NCBI GenBank assembly: GCA_905233515.1
Contig: CAJOEQ010000094.1
Coordinates: 4,830 to 11,233, forward strand
Direction: 5' to 3'
From: an uncultured Synergistales bacterium
Lineage (GTDB): Bacteria; Synergistota; Synergistia; Synergistales; Aminobacteriaceae
Length of the DNA stretch: 6,404 bases
Positions 1 through 6,257 of the stretch are shown piece after piece; position 1 is the first letter of the stretch, and each line of letters starts with the position of its first letter. A program made the position numbers and the translations under genes. The notes under the pieces were generated by a model. The model was given only the letters and a program-made list of their open reading frames with translations, was not told where the DNA came from and did no database searches.

Positions 1-204
1 GAAATTGCTAATCAGGATTTAACGCTTGAGAAATTGCGTTTATTTGATATTTATGACGGCTCAAAAATTCCCGAAGGATTTAGGAGTCTAGCTTATTCAC
101 TCAGTTATAGATCTCACACAAGAACTCTCAAAGATGAAGAAGTAGAAAGCGTACATAATAAAGTCCGTGAGAGTTTAAAAGCTAAAGGCTATATAATTCG
201 CTAA
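1..204 (+). CDS. pheT: Phenylalanine--tRNA ligase beta subunit, C-terminal fragment
   Basis: This is the last 67 codons of pheT, open at the left window edge and ending at TAA 202-204. The beta chain joins the alpha chain (PheS) in a cytoplasmic tetramer that charges tRNA-Phe. The visible part is the C-terminal ferredoxin-fold anticodon-binding domain (FDX-ACB). Its hallmark run is present: LFDIYDG, then IPEGFRSLAYSLSYRS, then RTLKDEEV, then a final helix with VHNKVRESL and the terminal GYIIR. In the family this domain contacts the anticodon stem of the tRNA. The fragment ends where full-length PheT proteins end, so nothing suggests truncation other than the window edge. A hairpin follows 12 bases after the stop. 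PheS and the catalytic-like domains lie outside the window. Confidence 0.95.
   Translation, partial: EIANQDLTLEKLRLFDIYDGSKIPEGFRSLAYSLSYRSHTRTLKDEEVESVHNKVRESLKAKGYIIR
192..197 (+). promoter_or_regulatory. Possible -10 element in the 3' end of pheT
   Basis: A perfect TATAAT sits in the last codons of pheT. The sequence 17 bases upstream (around 169-174) does not resemble TTGACA, so only half a promoter is visible. If used, it would place the hairpin at 216-263 in the 5' leader of the small gene at 268. In AT-rich DNA such hexamers arise by chance. Confidence 0.22.
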
Positions 205-215
205 ATAATAATAAT

Positions 216-263
216 AAATTGCCTTCTCTGATAAAATATTAAATCATTCGGAGAAGGTGATTT
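216..263 (+). terminator. Hairpin after pheT, terminator-like, overlapping the next gene's ribosome site
   Basis: The core arms CCTTCTC (222-228) and GAGAAGG (251-257) are exact reverse complements. Pairing extends on both sides to give 216-231 against 248-263, 16 pairs including three G-U, around a 16-base AT-rich loop. Seven T residues (261-267) overlap and follow the 3' arm, and an A-rich stretch precedes the 5' arm, as in an intrinsic terminator. The 3' arm plus base 250 is GGAGAAGG, which is also the only Shine-Dalgarno site of the gene starting at 268. It may therefore end part of the pheT transcripts and also mask translation initiation. The structure is read from the sequence; the function is inferred. 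Confidence 0.7.
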
Positions 264-267
264 TTTT

Positions 268-495
268 ATGTCAATAGGACTGACAGAAATAGAATACTTT
301 GCGGACTCACTTAATGGGCGGGTTAAGCAGCTTTTAAAAGAAAGGGACTCATTGCGTAAGGAACTCGCGCGGAAATCTGACGGAACAATCGAACGTGATA
401 AAGAATTCGTGCGGGCTTGTCTTGATAATATAATCAACAAAAATATTTATTCAGGGAAAATCGCCCGGCTTGAGCATATTTTATTAACGAGATAA
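268..495 (+). CDS. Small charged helical protein between pheT and zapA, function unknown
   Basis: A 75-residue protein that I do not recognise. It starts at ATG 268 with GGAGAAGG (250-257) ten bases upstream, which supports this start. It has no signal peptide or membrane segment. Residues about 12-36 are rich in K, R, E and D with leucines at near-heptad spacing (for example the stretch VKQLLKERDSLRKELARK), suggesting a short coiled coil. A second helical segment covers about 42-73 and contains one cysteine. It lies 13 bases before the zapA-like gene, so the two are probably co-transcribed. Size and coiled-coil character resemble small division accessory proteins such as ZapB, but this is only general resemblance. 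The alternative, a chance ORF, is made less likely by the good ribosome site and the tight operon spacing. Confidence 0.7.
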   Translation: MSIGLTEIEYFADSLNGRVKQLLKERDSLRKELARKSDGTIERDKEFVRACLDNIINKNIYSGKIARLEHILLTR

Positions 496-508
496 GAGAG
501 ATTTAAAC

Positions 509-751
509 ATGAGAACTTCACGAGACGTATTTTTGACAATAGGCAAAGGCACTTACACAATAAATACTCCTTTGGAAAATGAAGAGCTTGACAGAATCAA
601 AAATTTAATCAATGACGCAAGCGGAGAAATCATAAAAGGTGCTAAGCAGGAAGATATATTAATGCTCACTTGTTTGAGATTAGCATATTCGCTTGATTCA
701 GTCGGCAATAAAGTCAGGAAAATTCTAGAAAATATTGACAAGGCCGAATAA
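509..751 (+). CDS. zapA: ZapA-like cell division protein
   Basis: An 80-residue protein matching the short ZapA type seen in Gram-positive and related bacteria (Bacillus ZapA is about 85 residues). ZapA binds FtsZ in the cytoplasm and promotes bundling of protofilaments in the Z ring. The N-terminal half has the expected beta segment followed by a helix (VFLTIGKGTYTINTP, then EELDRIKNLIND). The C-terminal half is a helix (ILMLTCLRLAYSLDSV onward) that would form the dimer or tetramer coiled coil. The ribosome site is weak, an AGAGAG about nine bases before the ATG, so translation may be coupled to the upstream small gene. pheT next to zapA is a known neighbourhood in Bacillota and Synergistota, where CvpA and mutS2 genes often follow; here terD follows instead. 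The family call rests on fold pattern and context because ZapA sequences diverge strongly. Confidence 0.72.
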   Translation: MRTSRDVFLTIGKGTYTINTPLENEELDRIKNLINDASGEIIKGAKQEDILMLTCLRLAYSLDSVGNKVRKILENIDKAE

Positions 752-764
752 ATTTGCGTAAAAT
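735..764 (+). promoter_or_regulatory. Candidate sigma-70 promoter for terD
   Basis: A perfect TTGACA (735-740) lies in the last codons of zapA and is followed, after an 18-base spacer, by TAAAAT (759-764), one base from consensus. Transcription would begin near 771, about 27 bases before the AGGAGG ribosome site of terD at 798-803. This would let terD be expressed independently of the pheT-zapA transcript. It is the best promoter match I found in the window. Confidence 0.5.
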
Positions 765-812
765 TAATTTTGTCCATCATAAAAATTTTTATAAATCAGG
801 AGGCGTTAACAA

Positions 813-1391
813 ATGGCAATCAGTCTCTATAAAGGTCAAAAAATTGACTTAACAAAAGGAAATCCCGGACTCTCTCGTTTGCTTGTCGGTCTAGGCTGGG
901 ACACTAACAAATACAAGGGCGGTGCTGATTTTGATCTTGACGCGGCTGCATTTCTTCTCGGTTCAGACGGTAAAGTTACGAATGATATGGATTTCGTTTT
1001 CTACAATAATTTAAAGCACTATTCAGGAGCTGTAACTCATACGGGCGACAATTTAACCGGAGAAGGTGAAGGCGATGACGAAGTTATAAAAGTTGATCTC
1101 TCAAAAGTTCCGCCCATTATCAGCAAAATAACTTTTACAGTTACTATACATGAGGCAGAACAGAGACGGCAAAATTTCGGCCAAGTTTCAAATGCTTATA
1201 TTCATATTTTAGACGAGGCAAATAATAAAGAGTTAATACGCTATGATTTGGGAGAAGATTTCTCGGTTGAGACTGCTGTCGTTGTCGGTGAGATTTTCAG
1301 GAGCGGTCAAGACTGGAAATTTAACGCAATCGGTTCAGGCTATAAAGGCGGCTTGCGTTCGTTGTGTCTTGATTTCGGAGTGAATGTATAA
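813..1391 (+). CDS. terD: TerD-family calcium-binding stress/tellurium resistance protein
   Basis: A complete 192-residue TerD-domain protein, the usual length for TerD and TerE. These cytoplasmic beta-sandwich proteins bind calcium and are linked to tellurite resistance and to phage and envelope stress responses; their molecular activity is unclear. Family signatures are intact: the N-terminal KGQKIDLTK, the GWD near residue 28, the acidic [11 protein letters not shown] (39-49), [13 protein letters not shown] (78-90) whose acidic residues supply calcium ligands, [10 protein letters not shown] (121-130), and the RYDL to [11 protein letters not shown] segment (143-163). The start at ATG 813 has a perfect AGGAGG (798-803) nine bases upstream. 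It stands alone: no terA, terB, terC or terZ is next to it, and its own promoter candidate lies within zapA. Separating TerD from TerE is not possible from one sequence. The family call is very secure. Confidence 0.93.
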   Translation: MAISLYKGQKIDLTKGNPGLSRLLVGLGWDTNKYKGGADFDLDAAAFLLGSDGKVTNDMDFVFYNNLKHYSGAVTHTGDNLTGEGEGDDEVIKVDLSKVPPIISKITFTVTIHEAEQRRQNFGQVSNAYIHILDEANNKELIRYDLGEDFSVETAVVVGEIFRSGQDWKFNAIGSGYKGGLRSLCLDFGVNV

Positions 1392-1399
1392 AAAATTTG

Positions 1400-1433
1400 C
1401 TCGTTGACAACTTTTATATGCCAACGAGTTTTT
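1400..1433 (+). terminator. Terminator hairpin after terD, possibly shared by the converging genes
   Basis: CTCGTTG (1400-1406) and CAACGAG (1422-1428) form a perfect 7-base-pair stem with a 15-base loop, followed directly by five T residues (1429-1433). It starts nine bases after the terD stop codon. It lies between convergent genes. On the minus strand the same stem is followed by CAAATTTTT, a poorer T tract, so it may also end the oxidoreductase transcript. The long loop makes it a moderate terminator. Confidence 0.72.
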
Positions 1434-1438
1434 ATAAT

Positions 1439-3304
1439 TTAGAAATTTTCTACTAAGTTCGCTAATATGTCAGCCGCGTCCCCTCGTGTTAGTCCTGCAA
1501 GTTTGGGAATTTCAATTTTTTTGCGGGTCATTGAGTTAATTTTTTCAGTTATTCGCGCTGATTCCTCTTCTGTTAATATATCTTCAACGCCGAAAATATT
1601 TATATCTTTCGCCTGCATTAAGTCATAAAGACTCACTATTTGAATATTTGCATAGTGTTTATCATTTTCGGGAACGTCTGAATAATTGCAGAGTGATAAT
1701 TTTACGCCTGATTTCAATAATTCGCGCTGTACTTGTATAGCTTTTACTTCACGAGGTTGAATTTTTTGACTCACTGCGAGTGCTGCGAGGACTCCTGCTG
1801 CTTGGCCGGTCATCATTGTTATAGGCTGGACTCTCAAAGCTCCTGATACGAGTCTTGACATTGATAAATTTTTTTCCGCCGCGATTAATCCGTCAACTTT
1901 AGCGGGAATTAATATACTTAATGGAATCTGAAAATTTCCGACGGGTTTATGACTCGTAATAAATTCTCGTTTTTCGTCTAAATCCATATCAGAGTCAGAA
2001 TCTGCTAAATGCAAATCTAAATCATAACGCCCGATCGCTATAGCGTCATTAAATTCATTATTGCCGTTATCGCCTTGATAGCTCAAAGAATTTCTATGTA
2101 ATTCTTCAGATGTAAGAGTATGAACGCCTATAATTCGTCTTGACTCTCTAACATAAGGAACAGGGGGCAAATGTTTTGCTATATCCTGCCATTCTTTCGG
2201 CAAATCTTTCGCACATTCCGGGAGCTCGTTATATTCGTTATCATCGACTGACCAATTTTCGCCGAGCTCGTTTTGAATGTAATATATAAAGTGTAAAGTC
2301 TTAATCAGTGCGTCGCGTTCGACTCTCTTGCGCAAATTCAAATCTGTTAAATATTCGACTGGGAGGCCGTATTTCCCTTGCCATTTGTATTGTCCGGGGT
2401 AATCATTAGGCCAATTCACGCAAGTTTTTGTAATTAATTCGGGCTGTTCAGCGTCATAATTTCCGGGCAAAAATGAGTCAGGCAGTCCCCTATATGCATT
2501 ATGAGTTACAAAATTTACAGGCGGTTTAACTGGATAAACTCCTTCAAAGCCCGCGGCATCTTTTGAGACGTAATTTTCATAGTTCCATTTTGCCATGTCG
2601 TAACCGGGTAAAGGATTCAAAGGCTTTAAATTTGCGGGGATTCCTTCAGGATATTTGCGAATTATCGCCGTCCACGTTATATCTTGAATCATTGCGGGGC
2701 CTGCTCTGAATTCTGCTCCGGCCATTGCTAAAATATCACCGTATTCGCTCGCGTCAATCAAAATTTTACATGATATATTTTTCTTGCCTTCAGGAGTCTG
2801 AACAATTACGCCCCTCACGCATAAAGTCTCGTTTAAATTCTCACCTGACACGGCTATAATTTTTTCAGTCAAGACTCCTACAATCTGCGATTTATAAATT
2901 ATATCGGGCTCATCTTCTCCGCCGGCCATGAGTGATAAAATTTTCATTGCAACATGAGGCTCAATAGCTTTATTGCTTTTCTCCCAATAACATGTCCCGA
3001 TCGATTTGCCGCGCGACGTGTAATATTCTTCAGCTCTTGTGATAAATTCTGAGTATAAGCCGCTTGCTTGACCGCTTAAATCGTCCATTGTTGAGACTCC
3101 CGCCGCAGTGATTTGTCCGCCTAATAAATTAGTGGGTTCGACTATTAAGACACTTGCGCCCATTCGTGAAGCCTGTATACCTGCAGCAATCCCGCTTGAG
3201 CCTGCACCCGCAATTATAATATCATAGTCATCAAGCAAATTTGCCGCTGAAACTGGACTCACAAATAACGCGCTTATAATTAAAGCAAATAAAATTTTCC
3301 GCAT
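1439..3304 (-). CDS. Exported FAD-dependent oxidoreductase with SLH-like tail
   Basis: A 621-residue flavoprotein of the FAD_oxidored type (Pfam PF12831 pattern); the substrate cannot be told. Residues 1-20 form a Sec-type signal peptide (MRK, a hydrophobic core, then SPVSA before AN). The FAD-binding Rossmann start is DYDIIIAGAGSSGIAAG (about 26-42) with GAGSSG at 33-38 and the acidic E56 ending the second strand. Further family marks are LGGQ (61-64), DASEYGDILAMAGAEFRAG, the RESRRIIGVHTLT segment, and a C-terminal FAD motif in GALRVQPITMMTGQAAGVLAALA. Residues about 540-621 resemble a degenerate SLH module (SDVPENDKHYANIQ at the start, LTRGDAADIL at the end), which would suggest attachment to the cell surface. 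The ATG is nine bases after the upstream lyase stop. No strong ribosome site is seen, only AAAGGG about 14 bases back, so translational coupling is likely. No twin-arginine motif is present. Confidence 0.87.
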   Translation of the reverse strand: MRKILFALIISALFVSPVSAANLLDDYDIIIAGAGSSGIAAGIQASRMGASVLIVEPTNLLGGQITAAGVSTMDDLSGQASGLYSEFITRAEEYYTSRGKSIGTCYWEKSNKAIEPHVAMKILSLMAGGEDEPDIIYKSQIVGVLTEKIIAVSGENLNETLCVRGVIVQTPEGKKNISCKILIDASEYGDILAMAGAEFRAGPAMIQDITWTAIIRKYPEGIPANLKPLNPLPGYDMAKWNYENYVSKDAAGFEGVYPVKPPVNFVTHNAYRGLPDSFLPGNYDAEQPELITKTCVNWPNDYPGQYKWQGKYGLPVEYLTDLNLRKRVERDALIKTLHFIYYIQNELGENWSVDDNEYNELPECAKDLPKEWQDIAKHLPPVPYVRESRRIIGVHTLTSEELHRNSLSYQGDNGNNEFNDAIAIGRYDLDLHLADSDSDMDLDEKREFITSHKPVGNFQIPLSILIPAKVDGLIAAEKNLSMSRLVSGALRVQPITMMTGQAAGVLAALAVSQKIQPREVKAIQVQRELLKSGVKLSLCNYSDVPENDKHYANIQIVSLYDLMQAKDINIFGVEDILTEEESARITEKINSMTRKKIEIPKLAGLTRGDAADILANLVENF

Positions 3305-3313
3305 TTTTTATCT

Positions 3314-4513
3314 TTATACCCTTTCTGTAACAATTTTGAAGCCTTCACGGGTGAGTCTCTCTTTAATTGCGTTAATCTGTTCGATATTAAGAGTCTCAAG
3401 TGCCAATTTAAGAAAACAGCTAGTTATTGCCATGTTAGTATCTCCGTGATCATAATAGACTGATACGACATTCGCGCCGCATTCAGCTATAATTCTTGAT
3501 ACGTCCTGCAATTGTCCGGGCTTGTCGATTAATTGAATCGTTAAATTTATATTTCGTCCGGTCATCATCATCCCACGAGTTATTACGCGCGATAAAATAT
3601 TTACGTCAATATTTCCGCCTGATATTATACAGACAGTTTTTTTGCCCTCGACTGGTAATTTATGGAACATTTCAGCAGCTACACTCACAGCCCCCGCACC
3701 TTCTGCGATTAATTTCTGCTTCTCGATTAATTCAAGAATTGCCGCCGCGATCTCATCTTCTGAAACGCAGACAATATCATCTACATAATTTGAAATTATA
3801 TTAAAAGTGTTTTCGCCGGGACTCTTGACTGCTATACCGTCCGCAAAAGTTGATACACTTTCTAAGATTTCGCGGTTATGAGCCTTGAAAGAATTATACA
3901 TACTGGGTGCGCCCGCTGCCTGAACTCCGTAGATTTTTACTTCAGGTTTGAGTGATTTTATAGCAAAAGCAACTCCCGAAATTAAACCGCCCCCGCCAAT
4001 CGGAACTATTACGGCCTCAACGTCAGCTAACTGATCAAGAATTTCAAGCCCTATAGTCGCTTGACCTGCTATAACAAAATCATCATCATACGGGTGTATA
4101 AAAGTTGCTCCGGTCTCCTGTACAAGCTGAACGGCTCTATCATGTGCATCGTCATAAGTGCCGCGAACTAGTTCGACATTTGCACCGAGTTTCTTTGTGC
4201 TGTCTACTTTCATAACGGGCGCGCTGTCTGGCATACAAATTGTTGAAGTTATACCCTTGCGAGCTGCTGACATTGCGACTCCCTGTGCGTGATTTCCTGC
4301 TGAACATGCAACTATTCCGCGCGATTTTTCCTCGTCCGATAATTGAGAAATTTTATAATATGCTCCTCTTAGCTTGAAACTTCCTGTTACCTGCAAATTT
4401 TCAGTCTTTAAATAAAGATTTTCGCTGATTTTAGGAGCTGCTATTAAATCAGTCTTTCTAGCGCATTCACGTAATATATAAGCCGCGTGATAAACTTTAT
4501 CGAGTGTTAGCAA
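3314..4513 (-). CDS. ilvA: Threonine ammonia-lyase (PLP-dependent, ACT domain)
   Basis: A complete 399-residue enzyme that deaminates L-threonine to 2-oxobutanoate and ammonia in the cytoplasm, feeding isoleucine synthesis or threonine catabolism. It is a fold-type II PLP enzyme: the PLP lysine is K47 in TGSFKLRGA, the substrate loop is SAGNHAQGVA (71-80), the phosphate-binding glycine loop is GGGGL (173-177), and SGGNID (298-303) closes the catalytic domain. A single ACT domain occupies about 322-399 (NLTIQLIDKPGQLQDVSRII onward), as in the roughly 400-residue class with one regulatory domain. That class differs from the longer two-domain IlvA of E. coli and from TdcB, which lacks the ACT domain, so effector control by an amino acid is expected. 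The start is TTG with a good ribosome site. It is the first gene of a two-gene unit with the exported flavoprotein. The symbol ilvA follows the domain layout; a catabolic role is not excluded. Confidence 0.94.
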   Translation of the reverse strand: MLTLDKVYHAAYILRECARKTDLIAAPKISENLYLKTENLQVTGSFKLRGAYYKISQLSDEEKSRGIVACSAGNHAQGVAMSAARKGITSTICMPDSAPVMKVDSTKKLGANVELVRGTYDDAHDRAVQLVQETGATFIHPYDDDFVIAGQATIGLEILDQLADVEAVIVPIGGGGLISGVAFAIKSLKPEVKIYGVQAAGAPSMYNSFKAHNREILESVSTFADGIAVKSPGENTFNIISNYVDDIVCVSEDEIAAAILELIEKQKLIAEGAGAVSVAAEMFHKLPVEGKKTVCIISGGNIDVNILSRVITRGMMMTGRNINLTIQLIDKPGQLQDVSRIIAECGANVVSVYYDHGDTNMAITSCFLKLALETLNIEQINAIKERLTREGFKIVTERV

Positions 4514-4529
4514 AATTATATTCCTTCTT
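4511..4529 (-). promoter_or_regulatory. Ribosome site and TTG start of the threonine ammonia-lyase gene
   Basis: Read on the minus strand, AAGAAGGAA (4521-4529) precedes TTG (4511-4513) by seven bases. The next residues, LTLDKVYHAAYIL, match where family members normally begin, and no ATG lies close by in frame. The TTG is therefore the likely start and may lower translation. Confidence 0.7.
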
Positions 4530-4658
4530 TAATTAAATAAAATAAAATCTTGCATAAATTATAAAGTAAAATCGCCCTGAATGAGAAAAATTTTTATATA
4601 GCTTTAATAATTATAATATAATACAAGTTATTCAATTACTTATAACAGGAGCAGGACA
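4514..4658. promoter_or_regulatory. AT-rich divergent intergenic region with promoters on both strands
   Basis: This 145-base gap separates the divergent lyase and hsdM genes and must hold both promoters. On the plus strand two overlapping TATAAT hexamers (4612-4617 and 4617-4622) lie about 40 bases before hsdM; the best -35 is only TTTATA (4593-4598), 18 bases before the second one. On the minus strand a TATAAT lies at 4558-4563, about 45 bases before the TTG start, without a clear -35. The hsdM ribosome site AGGAG is at 4647-4651. I see no operator-like inverted repeat and no riboswitch. The -10 choices are tentative in such AT-rich DNA. Confidence 0.5.
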
Positions 4659-6257
4659 ATGACTCAGAAAAAATCAGACGAGAAAAATACTTTAAATCTT
4701 GATGATATTTTATTCAAGTGTCGTGATATTTTGCGGCAGGCTCCATTCTTTGAAAAAAGGGATATGATGTTGACTCTTGTTTTCCTGCGCTTTATCGGTG
4801 AAAAATTTGAGGACGGCACTAAAATTTTACGCGAAAAATTAATCTCTGAAGGACTCAACCCTGACGACAAAGAAATTATTACAGCCTTTTTTGATGATCC
4901 TACTTTCACGGACGGCACTTATAATTTATTACCTGAGTCCCGCTGGTCAAATATAATTAATAATCCTGCACCGAAATTAAACGCTGCTCTTGATACGGCC
5001 TTGCATTCTATAGCTTCAAACAGTAAAGAGTTAAAAGGCTGCTTTATCGAGGGAACTTTTACGACTCGAAACCTCGCACCTAATGACATCAAAAAAATTA
5101 TTGACGAGGTTAACAAGATAAATCATAAATCTTTCGGGCAGGAAAAAGACTTAATCGGCAGAGTCTATGAATATTTCTTGAAAGAGTTCGCAGTCAATGC
5201 CACTAAAGAAGAAGGAGAATTTTACACGCCTCATGATGTTGTGCAGTTAATTGCTTCTATGATTGAGCCGTTTGACGGGAATTTATACGATCCTTGCTGC
5301 GGGTCGGGCGGTATGTTCATTCAGAGTGCTGAATTTATCAAAGCTAAACACGGTGATTTAAGCCGCATTAACGTTTATGGTCAAGAGAAAGAGCCGGCTA
5401 CTTTCAGACTCGCAAAAATGAATCTGGCTTTACGCGGTATCAGTCATCATCTCGGCGAAATGAGCGACTCTTCATTCACTCATGATTTACACAGAGGAAT
5501 ATATTTTAATTACATTATGGCTAATCCCCCGTTTAATCTCAAAGGCTGGTACAACGAAAATTTAAGGAATGACTCGCGCTGGGTTGACTATGAGACTCCG
5601 CCTGAAAGTAACGCTAATTATGCGTGGATTCTGCATATTCTCTCACATTTGAAACCTCTTGACGGTGTAGCAGGTTTTCTCTTAGCAAATGGGGCACTCG
5701 GCGACGGCGATACGCTGGGAATTCGCAAAAAATTAATCGAGAATGACAAAATAGAAGCAATTATTATTTTACCCCGCGAATTATTTATCACTACAGATAT
5801 TAGCGTTACGCTTTGGATTCTGAATCAGAATAAACGAGGCGGACTCTATCACGATAGAATTTTGCGAAATAGACAGCACGAAATTTTATTTATGGATTTG
5901 CGAACTTGGACGGATAACCCAGTTAAAGGCGAAAACAAGAAAAAATTTTTGTTGAGTCCCTCTCAAATTCAGAAAGCAGCTAATATATATCATACTTGGC
6001 AAAATGAAGGCACCGACGGCAGAAATTACGAGATGGCCGAATTTTATCGCAGTGTAGAATTAAGCGAGATTCAAGAAAATAATTACAGCTTAGTCCCTAG
6101 CAAATATATTAAATTCATTGATAAGGATTTAAATATAGATTTTCACGCGGAAATGTCAAGAATTCAAAACGAAATGCGCGCAATCTTACACGATGAGAGA
6201 GAATCACAAAATATGCTCGGTGAGGCCTTCAGGGGGATAGGCTATGGGATTGAGTAA
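4659..6257 (+). CDS. hsdM: Type I restriction-modification DNA methyltransferase subunit
   Basis: A complete 532-residue HsdM, close to the 529 residues of E. coli HsdM. With HsdS it forms the M2S1 adenine-N6 methyltransferase, and with HsdR the restriction complex; it uses S-adenosylmethionine. An N-terminal helical HsdM_N domain covers about 10-145 (LDDILFKCRDILR, then FLRFIGEKFED). The methylase domain covers about 155-450: GEFYTPHDVVQLI (186-198) is the family entry motif, DPCCGSGGMF (211-220) is the SAM-binding motif I, and NPPF (289-292) is catalytic motif IV of N6-adenine enzymes. A C-terminal helical segment, about 500-525, should contact HsdS. All key residues are intact, so the enzyme is probably active. 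AGGAG (4647-4651) lies seven bases before the ATG. It overlaps hsdS by 14 bases. No hsdR is seen on the left side, so it should lie beyond the right edge or be missing. Confidence 0.97.
   Translation: MTQKKSDEKNTLNLDDILFKCRDILRQAPFFEKRDMMLTLVFLRFIGEKFEDGTKILREKLISEGLNPDDKEIITAFFDDPTFTDGTYNLLPESRWSNIINNPAPKLNAALDTALHSIASNSKELKGCFIEGTFTTRNLAPNDIKKIIDEVNKINHKSFGQEKDLIGRVYEYFLKEFAVNATKEEGEFYTPHDVVQLIASMIEPFDGNLYDPCCGSGGMFIQSAEFIKAKHGDLSRINVYGQEKEPATFRLAKMNLALRGISHHLGEMSDSSFTHDLHRGIYFNYIMANPPFNLKGWYNENLRNDSRWVDYETPPESNANYAWILHILSHLKPLDGVAGFLLANGALGDGDTLGIRKKLIENDKIEAIIILPRELFITTDISVTLWILNQNKRGGLYHDRILRNRQHEILFMDLRTWTDNPVKGENKKKFLLSPSQIQKAANIYHTWQNEGTDGRNYEMAEFYRSVELSEIQENNYSLVPSKYIKFIDKDLNIDFHAEMSRIQNEMRAILHDERESQNMLGEAFRGIGYGIE

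Noticed and set aside
202..217. Short TAA/AAT microsatellite-like run after the pheT stop codon
   Set aside because: Only about four repeat units in AT-rich DNA; it serves better as the A-rich upstream part of the terminator hairpin than as a repeat locus.
201..440. Minus-strand open frame opposite the small gene before zapA
   Set aside because: It lacks a ribosome site, runs antisense to a gene with a good ribosome site, and its composition (serine-rich, no recognisable domain) is typical of a shadow frame.
553..780. Minus-strand open frame opposite zapA
   Set aside because: It is antisense to the ZapA-like gene and shows no family features; its hydrophobic look comes from complementing the zapA helices.
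781..790. AAAAATTTTT palindrome before terD, also at 4586-4595
   Set aside because: Simple A-tract/T-tract palindromes recur throughout this AT-rich sequence and have no GC-bearing stem; neither is convincing as an operator or terminator.
3496..3804. Plus-strand open frame of 102 codons inside the threonine ammonia-lyase gene
   Set aside because: It lies antisense to the coding region of an unmistakable enzyme, has no ribosome site and no recognisable motif.
4664..5116. Two short minus-strand open frames opposite the hsdM N terminus
   Set aside because: Both are antisense to a conserved methyltransferase gene and have no supporting signals.
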